64,000 bases of DNA from the NCBI RefSeq assembly GCF_003234445.2, contig NZ_CP126269.1, forward strand, positions 2,666,001 to 2,730,000. Direction: 5' to 3'. This document shows, piece by piece, positions 33,479 through 41,496 of the stretch. The notes below the pieces were generated by a model. That model was not told the DNA's origin and did no database searches. It worked only from the letters and a program-made list of their open reading frames with translations. Position numbers and translations under genes: made by a program. The DNA comes from Curtobacterium sp. MCLR17_036 (GTDB lineage Bacteria > Actinomycetota > Actinomycetes > Actinomycetales > Microbacteriaceae). Within the stretch, counting starts at the first letter, position 1. Every line of letters begins with the position of its first letter.

Positions 33479-35206
33479 ATGTCGAAGACGACACAGCCCA
33501 GGAAGACGGTGACCGCCCTCACCGAGCGCCCGAACGCGCAGGTCCTCATCGTCGGTGGTGGCATCAACGGCATCGCCACCTTCCGCGACCTCGCGATGCA
33601 GGGCGTCGACGTCGCCCTGGTCGAGCGCGGCGACTACGCCGGCGGTGCCTCGGCAGCGTCGAGTCACATGATCCACGGCGGCATCCGCTACCTGGAGAAC
33701 GGCGAGTTCCGCCTGGTGCGCGAGAGCGTGCAGGAGCGCAACGGCCTCATCCGCATCGCTCCGCACTACGTGAAGCCGCTGCAGACGACGATGCCGATCT
33801 TCTCGACGTTCTCCGGCATCATGAACGCCCCGCTGCGGATGCTGACGCACAAGCAGCGTTCCACCAAGGAGCGCGGCGCCATGCTCATCAAGATCGGCAT
33901 GACGATCTACGACTCCTTCTCACGTGACGGCGGCTCCGTCCCGAAGCACGTGTTCCGCACGAAGAAGGCCGCGCTCGAGGACATGCCGGCCCTCAACCGT
34001 GACCTGAAGTACACGGGCACCTACTACGACGCGAGCGTGCACGAGCCCGAGCGCCTGGCCCTCGACGTCCTGAAGGACGGCCTGGCCGCCGGAGCCGACA
34101 AGGCACGCGCCGTCAACTACGTCGAGGCAGCCGGCACCCGCGACGGCGGCGTCCTGCTCCGCGACCGCGAGACCGGCGACGAGTTCGTCTTCACCGCCGA
34201 CGTCGTGATCAACGCCTCCGGCCCGTGGACCGACCTGACGAACGAGGCCTTCGGCGGCGAGACGAAGTTCATGGGCGGCACGAAGGGCTCGCACATCGTC
34301 GTCCACAACGACGAGCTGCTCGAGGCCACCAAGGGCCGCGAGCTGTTCTTCGAGAACGACGACGGCCGCATCGTCCTCATCTACCCGCTCAAGGGCCGGG
34401 TGCTCATCGGCACGACCGACATCGACGCCGACCCGTCGAAGCCGGTCGTCACCACCGACGAGGAGATCGACTACTTCTTCGGGCTCGTGAAGCACGTGTT
34501 CCCGCAGATCGAGGTCACCCGCGACCACATCGTCTACAGCTACTCCGGCATCCGCCCCCTCCCCCGCCACGAGGACACCGCCCCCGGCTTCGTGTCGCGT
34601 GACTACCGGATCGTGGACACCCCCATCGCCGGCCTGCCGAAGTCGACCGTGCTGTCGCTCGTCGGCGGCAAGTGGACGACGTTCCGTGCCCTCGCGGCGC
34701 ACCTGTCCACCGAGGCGACGACCAAGCTCGGCATCACCCGCACGGTCGACACGACCGGCATGCCGATCGGCGGTGGCAAGGAGTTCCCGACCACCGACGC
34801 CCAGCGTGCCCTGTGGGTCACCGCGCACGGTCACGGGCTCGACGAGTCCCTGGTCGAGGGCCTGCTCGAGCGCTACGGCACCCGCGCAGCCGAGGTCGTG
34901 GACGTCCTGGTCGACGGCCCGGTCGAGGCCCTGGAGTCGGACCCGTCGCTCACCCGCGCCGAGGTCGCGTACTTCGCCCGCCACGAGCAGGCCGTGCACC
35001 TGGTCGACGTCGTCCTGCGCCGCACGAACCTGGCGTTCGTCGGCGGCGTCACGATCGACCTGCTCGACGAGCTGGCCGACGTCCTCGCCGAGGCGCTCGG
35101 CTGGACGACCGAGGAGCGCGCGGACGAGGTCCAGCGCACCCTCGACGTCCTGCGCGAGTCGCACCGCGTGATCGTGCCGCTCACGTCGGCGTCGCAGCTC
35201 GCGTAG
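33479..35206 (+). CDS. glpD: Glycerol-3-phosphate dehydrogenase
   Basis: A 575-residue membrane-associated FAD enzyme oxidising glycerol-3-phosphate to DHAP. Rossmann FAD motif VLIVGGGINGIATFRDLAMQGVDVALVERGDYAGGASAASS starts at about residue 20. Conserved HGGIRYLENGEFRLVRESVQERN and GVRPLPRHED-like substrate loop follow. The C-terminal domain (EVAYFARHEQAVHLVDVVLRRT) is complete. ATG at 33479 follows GAAGGAAGC. Regulated by the divergent SorC protein. No glpK or glpF is adjacent. Confidence 0.95.
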   Translation: MSKTTQPRKTVTALTERPNAQVLIVGGGINGIATFRDLAMQGVDVALVERGDYAGGASAASSHMIHGGIRYLENGEFRLVRESVQERNGLIRIAPHYVKPLQTTMPIFSTFSGIMNAPLRMLTHKQRSTKERGAMLIKIGMTIYDSFSRDGGSVPKHVFRTKKAALEDMPALNRDLKYTGTYYDASVHEPERLALDVLKDGLAAGADKARAVNYVEAAGTRDGGVLLRDRETGDEFVFTADVVINASGPWTDLTNEAFGGETKFMGGTKGSHIVVHNDELLEATKGRELFFENDDGRIVLIYPLKGRVLIGTTDIDADPSKPVVTTDEEIDYFFGLVKHVFPQIEVTRDHIVYSYSGIRPLPRHEDTAPGFVSRDYRIVDTPIAGLPKSTVLSLVGGKWTTFRALAAHLSTEATTKLGITRTVDTTGMPIGGGKEFPTTDAQRALWVTAHGHGLDESLVEGLLERYGTRAAEVVDVLVDGPVEALESDPSLTRAEVAYFARHEQAVHLVDVVLRRTNLAFVGGVTIDLLDELADVLAEALGWTTEERADEVQRTLDVLRESHRVIVPLTSASQLA

Positions 35207-35218
35207 CCCTCGTCCCCC

Positions 35219-35264
35219 ACGGACAGGAGGCCCGGTACCAGCTGGTACCGGGCCTCCTGTCCGT
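35219..35264. terminator. Perfect 46-bp palindrome after glpD
   Basis: ACGGACAGGAGGCCCGGTAC and its continuation form a 23-bp-armed palindrome with no loop. It belongs to the GGACxGGAGGCC hairpin family and lies 13 bases after the glpD stop; the next gene on the minus strand ends nearby, so it serves both. Confidence 0.8.
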
Positions 35265-35296
35265 CCGCTGGTCGCGTTCGCGGGCTGCTGGTCGCG

Positions 35297-35953
35297 TCAG
35301 GCGCGTTCGCCGGTCGGGTCCTGGGCCGTGCGGTCGATGAGCTGCTCGCCGCCGATCGGCTCGCCCTCCCAGTCCACCAGCCGCCAGCCGTCGTCCGACG
35401 ACCCCTCGAGCTCGACGATGCCGGTGTTCTCGAGGTTCCGCTTCGTGCCGAAGTGGTCCGGGGTGTTCTGCGCCGCGGCGCTCGCCCACGTGCGGATCGC
35501 GGCGCCGTGGCTGACCGCGGCCGCCACCGCGACCCCGCTCGCCTCGATCTGCCGCACCGCGTCGTCGTAGCGCGCGAAGAACTCGTCGCCGCTCTCGCCG
35601 CCGGGCATCCGCGTGCTGCGGTCGCCGCCGGACCACCCGTGCACGGTCGAGATGTAGATCTGGACCGAGGTCGCGTCGCGCTTGCCCTGGGTGTCCCCCG
35701 CCGAGATCTCGCGGAGGCCCGGCAGCACCACCGGCTCGAGCCCGAGCGACGCCGCCAGGGGTGCCGCGGTGTGCTGTGTCCGGACCATCGACGAGACGAA
35801 GAGCCGCTCGATGCCGCGGTCGGCGAGCGCCGCGGGCAGGGCGTCGGCCTGCCGCTGGCCGAGTTCGGTCAGGCCGGGGCCGGGCACCTCGGCGTCGAGG
35901 ATGCCGTGCACGTTCGCGGGGGTCTGGCCGTGGCGGATGAGCAGCAGTCGCAT
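35297..35953 (-). CDS. Histidine phosphatase family protein
   Basis: A 218-residue phosphatase/mutase. The catalytic RHG is at residues 7-9 (LLLIRHGQTPANVHG). Arg segments follow in FVSSMVRTQHTA, the acid in REISAGDTQG, and the second His in VSHGAAIRTWA. Members dephosphorylate phosphoglycerate, cobalamin precursors or proteins; the substrate is open. Ends 29 bp upstream of the L36 stop, both on the minus strand, so they might share a transcript. Confidence 0.9.
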   Translation of the reverse strand: MRLLLIRHGQTPANVHGILDAEVPGPGLTELGQRQADALPAALADRGIERLFVSSMVRTQHTAAPLAASLGLEPVVLPGLREISAGDTQGKRDATSVQIYISTVHGWSGGDRSTRMPGGESGDEFFARYDDAVRQIEASGVAVAAAVSHGAAIRTWASAAAQNTPDHFGTKRNLENTGIVELEGSSDDGWRLVDWEGEPIGGEQLIDRTAQDPTGERA

Positions 35954-35981
35954 GGAGCCACCCTACGGACGGCCGCCGACG

Positions 35982-36104
35982 TCAGCCCTGGCGGGTGTTC
36001 CAGCGTGGGTCCTTCTTGTTGATGACGTAGACGCGGCCGCGGCGGCGCACCACCTGCGAGCCGGGGATCTTCTTGAGCGCCTTGAGCGAGTTGCGGACCT
36101 TCAT
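35982..36104 (-). CDS. rpmJ2: Ribosomal protein bL36, zinc-independent (C-minus) paralog
   Basis: A 40-residue basic protein. Translation begins [20 protein letters not shown] and ends [12 protein letters not shown]. It matches L36 length and sequence but lacks the four zinc-binding Cys/His, which is the hallmark of the C-minus form (like YkgO). These replace the zinc-binding paralog under zinc starvation and are normally repressed by Zur. ATG at 36104 has AAGGAGG at ideal spacing. A Zur-box-like palindrome sits directly upstream. Confidence 0.9.
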   Translation of the reverse strand: MKVRNSLKALKKIPGSQVVRRRGRVYVINKKDPRWNTRQG

Positions 36105-36118
36105 GCGTGCCTCCTTGT

Positions 36119-36133
36119 TGAGAATGCTTTTCA
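36119..36133. promoter_or_regulatory. Zur-box-like palindrome TGAGAATGCTTTTCA
   Basis: A 15-bp imperfect palindrome, differing at two positions from the actinobacterial Zur consensus TGAAAATGATTTTCA. It lies in the 44-bp gap between the C-minus L36 gene and the CobW-like gene, and overlaps the spacer between putative -35 TTGTTG (36115) and -10 TAGAGT (36136) hexamers of the plus-strand promoter. One site can therefore repress both genes. Confidence 0.75.
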
Positions 36134-36135
36134 GT

Positions 36136-36141
36136 TAGAGT
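36136..36141 (+). promoter_or_regulatory. Putative -10 hexamer TAGAGT of the CobW-like gene
   Basis: TAGAGT begins 13 bases before the ATG at 36149. With TTGTTG at 36115-36120 the spacing is 15 bp. The distance implies a leaderless mRNA. No ribosome site is visible before the ATG, which fits. Confidence 0.45.
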
Positions 36142-36148
36142 AGCCGAC

Positions 36149-37174
36149 ATGTCTCCCGTCATCACCCTCGTCACGGCCCTCCACCAGGAGGACGCGGACC
36201 GCGTCGCTGCTCGGATCAGCTCCGGCCACCGGATGCACGTCGCGGAGCGCGCCCTCGCCGCCGCGCGTGCGATCGCCGATCGAACTGACCAGCTCGACCT
36301 GGTGTGCGGACCTTCGGCGGAGCACGGACTCGTCGTCACGCTGCACCCGGGGACCGACGCCCGCGCGGTCGGCATGCTGCTCGCGAACGCCGCCAGGGCC
36401 GAGACCGGCGACGATCGCGTCCTGCGGCACGTCGTGGGTGTGCTGCGGGCGGACGACCTCGCGCACCTGCTGTGGTCGGACGTCGACGACGCCTTCGTCG
36501 AGGCCGACCGGGTCGCCGCGCTCGTCGAGTACGCGACGGTCATCGCCCTCGACCGTGTCGGACCGTTGTCCGGGGTCCGGCGGCGGGCACTCGTGGCCCT
36601 GCTGCACCGGCTGGCGCCCCAGGCCGTCATCGTCGCTCTGCCGACGATCCGGAGCGCTGCGGACCTGCCGGCGTCGAACGGCGGCGCGGCGCGCGTGCTC
36701 GCGACCGGGGCCGGTTGGATGCGGGCGCTGTCGAGCGGCGCGGACACCGGGCGGGAGGTCCGCGACGACCTCGTGTCGATGCGCTACCGCGAGCCGCTGC
36801 CGTTCCACCCCGGACGCCTGGCCGCCGTCATCGAGCAGGACCTGGCGGCGGGGGTGAACGGCCGGGTTCTGCGGTCGAAGGGCTTCTTCCGGCTGGCCTC
36901 GCGCCCGGACCACGTCGGCTCGTGGTCGAGCGTCGGCGCGATGCTCGCCCTCGACCCCACCGCGAACCCGTCGTGGGATGCGGACGCCCCCGTCGGGCAG
37001 GCACTGTGGTTCGTCGGCGAGCGACTCGACGTCCGGGCGATCGAGCGGGCCCTGGACGGTGCGCTCCTGACGCCGGACGAGCTGCTCGCCGGCCCGGACG
37101 TCTGGCGCGGCTGGGCGGACCCGTTCCCGGTCTGGCCCGCGGTCGACCCCGCATCCGAGCACCGGCACGACTGA
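36149..37174 (+). CDS. CobW C-terminal domain-like protein lacking the GTPase P-loop
   Basis: A 341-residue protein related to CobW/YciC zinc metallochaperones. The C-terminal half has the CobW substrate-domain features (YREPLPFHPGRLAAVIEQDLAAGVNGRVLRSKGFFRLASRPDHVGSWSSVGAML, and GQALWFVGERLDVRAIERALDGALL). In the N-terminal half the position of the GxxGxGKT loop reads ITLVTALHQEDADRV, so Walker A is absent and GTP hydrolysis is unlikely. Probable roles are zinc or ribosome-linked function under zinc limitation, inferred from the Zur box shared with C-minus L36. ATG at 36149. Confidence 0.8.
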   Translation: MSPVITLVTALHQEDADRVAARISSGHRMHVAERALAAARAIADRTDQLDLVCGPSAEHGLVVTLHPGTDARAVGMLLANAARAETGDDRVLRHVVGVLRADDLAHLLWSDVDDAFVEADRVAALVEYATVIALDRVGPLSGVRRRALVALLHRLAPQAVIVALPTIRSAADLPASNGGAARVLATGAGWMRALSSGADTGREVRDDLVSMRYREPLPFHPGRLAAVIEQDLAAGVNGRVLRSKGFFRLASRPDHVGSWSSVGAMLALDPTANPSWDADAPVGQALWFVGERLDVRAIERALDGALLTPDELLAGPDVWRGWADPFPVWPAVDPASEHRHD

Positions 37175-37378
37175 CGGCGGCGCCGCGCCCGGCAGCGGGA
37201 GCGCCTGCGGCGTGCGTGTTCGCGCTCCCTCCGACCGTCCACGACTCGATCGACGCGTGGGCCGTCGGAACATGCGCCCGCATCGGGTGCGCGTGCATCC
37301 TGCGACGGACCACGAGACGATCGACGCGTGGGTCGTCGCTCGATGCGCGTGCACCGACGCCGCCGACGCCGCCCGACG

Positions 37379-38341
37379 TCAGGCGAGTGCGTCGAGCACC
37401 GCGCGCGCCGTCGCGGCGTCGGTGACGAGCTCGTTGACGAGACCGCCGCGCACCGCGCCGAGGATGCTCGTCACCTTGGCGGTGCCGACGGCGACCCCGA
37501 CGGCGTGCGGGACGGCGGCGAGCACCTCGCGCGACGTCCGCACCATCCGGTCGCTGCCGGGGAACTCGACGGCGGCGCCGTCGGTGTCGTAGAAGTTGAG
37601 GCAGACGTCGCCCGCGGCACGGTCGAACACGGCGTCGTCGACGGGCACGCCCCGCGCCGAGGAGTCCCGGGTCGGCGCCGGTGCCCCGATGCCGAGGATC
37701 GCGCCCTTCGCCCGTCCCCACAGCCCCACGACGTGCTGGAACGCCGGGTCCTCGTCGAGCGTCGCGCGCATCGCCGCGGAGGGCAGGGCCTGCGCGAACA
37801 GGAACGCCGGGATCGCACCGGAGCGCTCGGCGGCGGCCCGGGTGATCTCGTTCGTCTGGAACCACGGCGTCGGGTCCGCCTGGCCGCCCACCGTCGGCAC
37901 GAGCTGGACGCCGGGCATCGGCGGCACGGCGGTGTGCGCGACGTCGTAGACGGTGCTGCCGGACGACATGAGGACGGCGTCGCCCGGCGCGAGGTTCATG
38001 CCCTCGACGGCGGCGGCGATCGGGCCGGCCAGGTCGACCCCGAGCGTCGCCGTGTGGGTGACCGCCGCCAGGTGCACGGCGCCGAGGCCGAGCACGACCT
38101 GCAGGCGTTCGGCGAGCGCCACGGTCTCGTCCTGGAACGGGTCGACGACCTCGATGCGGACGAGTCCGGCGCGGCGGGCCTCGCTCACCAGGCGTGACAC
38201 GGTGGGGCGGGAGACCCCGAGCCGCGAGGCGATCTCGGCCTGGGTGGCGTCCTCGAGGTAGTACATCCGCGCCGCCTGGTAGACGGTGTCGAGCGGGAAG
38301 CGGGTCCGGGAACCCTCGGCGGCGGGGAGCTCGGCGGACAT
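37379..38341 (-). CDS. SorC family sugar-sensing regulator (second copy)
   Basis: A 320-residue protein like the one at 32325: helix-turn-helix AARMYYLEDATQAEIASRLGVSRPTVSRLVSEARRAGLVRIEV, then a sugar-binding domain with DAVLMSSGSTVYDVAHTAV, GAILGIGAPAP and VAVGTAKVTSILGAVRGGLVNEL. ATG at 38341. The 204-bp region before the CobW-like gene (37175-37378) holds a direct repeat of CGATCGACGCGTGGG (37249 and 37318 area) and no gene. No sugar operon is adjacent. Confidence 0.88.
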   Translation of the reverse strand: MSAELPAAEGSRTRFPLDTVYQAARMYYLEDATQAEIASRLGVSRPTVSRLVSEARRAGLVRIEVVDPFQDETVALAERLQVVLGLGAVHLAAVTHTATLGVDLAGPIAAAVEGMNLAPGDAVLMSSGSTVYDVAHTAVPPMPGVQLVPTVGGQADPTPWFQTNEITRAAAERSGAIPAFLFAQALPSAAMRATLDEDPAFQHVVGLWGRAKGAILGIGAPAPTRDSSARGVPVDDAVFDRAAGDVCLNFYDTDGAAVEFPGSDRMVRTSREVLAAVPHAVGVAVGTAKVTSILGAVRGGLVNELVTDAATARAVLDALA

Positions 38342-38471
38342 GGGGCGATCGTAGCGGGACGCCCTCGGCACTCCGTGGGCCGGAGGACGCACTCCCCCCG
38401 GAACGCACAGCGGGCTGTCGGGGGTCGGACGTACGGTACCCACGTCTCGAACGCTCCACGAGGGGATCCCG

Positions 38472-39539
38472 ATGAAGAAGTCAGCCTGGCTGCCAGCAGT
38501 CATCGCACCGGTCGTCGTGGCCGGCGCCGTCGCCGCCCCGATGATCGCGAGCGCCGCACAGGAGCCGATCGCCGGCACGCAGCCGAGCGCCGCGGACGTC
38601 ATCGCGAGCATCGCGCACTCGTCCGACGCGGCCTACTCGGGCAAGCTCGCGCAGACGAGCGACCTCGGCCTCCCCGAGCTGCCGACCGGGTCGGGCGGGT
38701 CCTCGCTCGAGGGCGACGCCTCCGACGTGCTCGGACTCCTCACCTCGTCGCACACCGCGCGGGTCTACGTGGACGGCGAGGACAAGCAGCGCTTCCAGCT
38801 GACGCAGCAGCTCGCCGAGCAGGACGTCGTCCGCAACGGGTCCGACGTCTGGACCTGGGACTCGGAGGACCGCACCGCCACCCACGTGACGCTGCCGAGC
38901 GGTTCCGCAGGAGATCACCTGCAGGACGGCACGACGACCCCGGCGGACATCGCCCGGCAGGCCGTCGACGCGATCACGCCGACCACGACGGTGTCCAAGC
39001 CGACCCGAGTCAGTGTCGCCGGCCACGACGCCTGGCAGATCACGCTGACCCCGAAGTCGTCCGGCACCCTCGTCGGTTCGGTCCAGCTGGCGGTCGACCA
39101 GCAGACCGGGCTGCCGTTGCGCGCCGCCGTCACGGCAGCGGGCCAGGACGACCCGGCCGTGCAGGTCGGCTTCACCAGCCTGTCCTACGGCGCACCCGCC
39201 GAGCGGCTGTTCGACTTCACGGCGCCCGCGAACGCGAAGGTCACCGAGAAGGACCTCTCCGACGTCCGCCAGCACGCACGCGACCACGCCCGGGGCGACC
39301 GACCGGCCGGCCCGGCGGTCACCGGTACGGGCTGGGACACCATCGCGGAGCTCCCCGCCGGCACGGTCGACCAGTCGTCCCTCGGTGAGCAGGCCTCCGG
39401 GCTGCTCGACCAGCTGACGACGCCCGTCGACGGTGGTCGCGCGGTGCAGACGTCCCTCGTCTCGGTCTACCTGACCGACGACGGCCGGGTCCTCGCCGGT
39501 GCCGTCCCGGTGTCGTCGCTGGTCGCCGCCGCGAAGTGA
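38472..39539 (+). CDS. LolA-like secreted lipoprotein-carrier domain protein (DUF2092 type)
   Basis: A 355-residue exported protein. Signal peptide WLPAVIAPVVVAGAVAAPMIASA (residues about 6-28). The mature part has beta strands like the outer-membrane lipoprotein carrier fold: SARVYVDGEDKQRFQLTQQLAEQDVVRNGSDVWTWDSE-like, RVSVAGHDAWQITLTPKSSGTLVGSVQLAVDQQTGLPLRAAV. In actinobacteria such proteins may sense or bind lipids. Its stop overlaps the ABC ATPase start (GTGA), so it works with that exporter. Confidence 0.75.
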   Translation: MKKSAWLPAVIAPVVVAGAVAAPMIASAAQEPIAGTQPSAADVIASIAHSSDAAYSGKLAQTSDLGLPELPTGSGGSSLEGDASDVLGLLTSSHTARVYVDGEDKQRFQLTQQLAEQDVVRNGSDVWTWDSEDRTATHVTLPSGSAGDHLQDGTTTPADIARQAVDAITPTTTVSKPTRVSVAGHDAWQITLTPKSSGTLVGSVQLAVDQQTGLPLRAAVTAAGQDDPAVQVGFTSLSYGAPAERLFDFTAPANAKVTEKDLSDVRQHARDHARGDRPAGPAVTGTGWDTIAELPAGTVDQSSLGEQASGLLDQLTTPVDGGRAVQTSLVSVYLTDDGRVLAGAVPVSSLVAAAK

Positions 39540-40546
39540 GCACGACGGAACCACCCGCCGCGGGACCGACCACACCGTCGACGCGGTCGGCGTCGTCCCC
39601 CGGCACCGCCTCCGACCTCGCGATCCGCACCACGGGCCTGCAGAAGGTGTTCCGGCGGCAGCGCGCCGTCGACGGCATCGACCTGGCGGTGCCGCGTGGC
39701 GCGGTGTTCGGGTTCCTCGGGCCGAACGGCTCGGGCAAGACGACCACGATCCGCATGCTGCTCGGGCTGTCGAGCGCGACCGGCGGCTCGATCGAGGTCC
39801 TCGGGCAGCCGATGCCGTCGGCGCTGCACCGGGTGCTCCCCCGCGTCGGAGCGCTCGTCGAGGGTCCGGCCGCCTACCCGTACCTGTCCGGTCGGGCGAA
39901 CCTGCAACGCTTCGACGCCGCCGACCCGACGTCGGACCCACGCACCCGTCGGGAGCGCGTGGCACGCGCCCTCGACCGCGTGGGACTGTCGCACGCCGCC
40001 GACAAGAAGGCGCACGCGTACTCGCTCGGCATGAAGCAGCGCCTCGGCCTGGCGAACGCCCTGCTCGCCCCGCGTGACCTGCTCGTGCTCGACGAACCGA
40101 CGAACGGCCTCGACCCGCAGGGCACGCGCGAGGTCCGCAACCTCATCCGGTCCCTCGCCGACGACGGCACCACGGTGTTCGTGTCGAGCCACCTGCTCGC
40201 CGAGATCGAGCAGGTCTGCACGCACGCCGCGGTCATGCGCGCCGGCAAGCTCGTCGCGCAGGGCACCCTCGACGACCTCCGCTCCGCCGGCGCTCGCACC
40301 GTCACGGTCCGCACGCCGGACGTCGGCCAGGCCGCCACCGTCCTGACCGCGCTCGGCCTGGCGCCGCGGCACGAGGGCGGCGCGGACGTCCTCGTCGCCG
40401 ACCTGCCGCCGCAGGTGGCACCGGAGACGATCACGGCCGAGCTCGTCCGAGCGGACGTCCGCGTCCGCGGATTGACCGTGGGCGGGGGCACCCTCGAGGA
40501 CCTGTTCGTGGCGCTCACCGGAGAGGGGTTCGATGTCGCAGCCTGA
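39536..40546 (+). CDS. ABC transporter ATP-binding protein
   Basis: A 336-residue ATPase: Walker A FGFLGPNGSGKTTTIRMLLG at about residue 57, signature YSLGMKQRLGLANALL, Walker B LLVLDEPTNGLDPQGTREVRNLI. The N terminus is a 30-residue Thr/Ser/Pro tail. The C-terminal extension (TVTVRTPDVGQAATVLTALGLAPRH) is typical of drug or lantibiotic-immunity ATPases. Coupled by GTGA to the LolA-like gene and overlaps the permease start by 14 bp. Confidence 0.9.
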   Translation: MSTTEPPAAGPTTPSTRSASSPGTASDLAIRTTGLQKVFRRQRAVDGIDLAVPRGAVFGFLGPNGSGKTTTIRMLLGLSSATGGSIEVLGQPMPSALHRVLPRVGALVEGPAAYPYLSGRANLQRFDAADPTSDPRTRRERVARALDRVGLSHAADKKAHAYSLGMKQRLGLANALLAPRDLLVLDEPTNGLDPQGTREVRNLIRSLADDGTTVFVSSHLLAEIEQVCTHAAVMRAGKLVAQGTLDDLRSAGARTVTVRTPDVGQAATVLTALGLAPRHEGGADVLVADLPPQVAPETITAELVRADVRVRGLTVGGGTLEDLFVALTGEGFDVAA

Positions 40547-41375
40547 TGCCGTCGTCCGTCGACAGCGGACCTTCGCACTGCTCGGCTCCGAGCTCGCGCT
40601 GGTGTTCCGTCGTCGTCGCGCCTGGGCGATGCTCGGGGCGCTGGCGCTCGTGCCGATCCTCATCGCCGTCGCGGTGCGGGTCGCGACGTCCGGTGACGAC
40701 GGCGGCCCGGCGTTCCTCGGTGACATCACGAACAACGGCCTGTTCGTCGCGTTCACCGCGCTGACGGTCTCGATCCCCCTGTTCCTGCCGCTGACCGTCG
40801 GGGTCGTGTCCGGCGACACGGTCGCGGGCGAGGCCAGCCACGGCACGATCCGGTACCTGCTCGTGGCCCCGACCGGCCGGTTGCGCTTCATCCTGGTGAA
40901 GTACGTCGGCGCGGTCGCGTTCTGCCTCGCGGCGACGCTGCTCGTGGTGCTCGTCGGCGCGGCCATCGGTGCCGTGCTGTTCCCGATCGGCCCCGTGACG
41001 CTGCTGTCCGGCACGCAGGTCGGCGGGTGGTCGTACGCGGGCCGCGCCCTGCTCCTCGCGCTCTACGTGACGCTGTCGATGCTCGGCCTGTCCGCGATCG
41101 GGCTGTTCGCGTCCACGCTGACGAACGTGCCGGTCGGCGCGATGGCCGCGACGGTCGTGCTCGCCGGGGCGTCGCAGGTGCTCGACCAGCTGCCCCAGCT
41201 CGAGTGGCTGCACCCGTTCCTGTTCTCGCACCAGTGGCTCGGCTTCGGCGACCTGCTCCGCGACCCGATCTCGTTCGACTCGTTCGGGTCGAACGCGGTG
41301 CTGCAACTCGGCTACGTCGTGGTCTTCGGTGCCCTGGCCTACAGCCGGTTCGCCACGAAGGACGTCCTGGCCTGA
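40533..41375 (+). CDS. ABC-2 family transporter permease
   Basis: A 280-residue membrane protein with six hydrophobic helices: AWAMLGALALVPILIAVAVRV, FVAFTALTVSIPLFLPLTVGV, VGAVAFCLAATLLVVLVGAAIGAVLF, and a last VVFGALAYSRFATKD. The motif GDTVAGEASHGTIRYLLVAPTGRLRFILVKYVG is the classic ABC-2 coupling region. Partner of the upstream ATPase. Likely exports a lipid, peptide or drug; substrate unknown. No gene in 41376-41496, which is just GC-rich. Confidence 0.9.
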   Translation: MSQPDAVVRRQRTFALLGSELALVFRRRRAWAMLGALALVPILIAVAVRVATSGDDGGPAFLGDITNNGLFVAFTALTVSIPLFLPLTVGVVSGDTVAGEASHGTIRYLLVAPTGRLRFILVKYVGAVAFCLAATLLVVLVGAAIGAVLFPIGPVTLLSGTQVGGWSYAGRALLLALYVTLSMLGLSAIGLFASTLTNVPVGAMAATVVLAGASQVLDQLPQLEWLHPFLFSHQWLGFGDLLRDPISFDSFGSNAVLQLGYVVVFGALAYSRFATKDVLA

Positions 41376-41496
41376 GCACGACGAGCCGGCTGCCGTCGGG
41401 CCACCGCGCTGCCGCCCGGACACCCGGCCACCGACCGGCCTCCCAGCTGCCGGCCGGGCTCGTCCCCGCCCGGCGACCCGCCCGGCGGCCCGCCGG

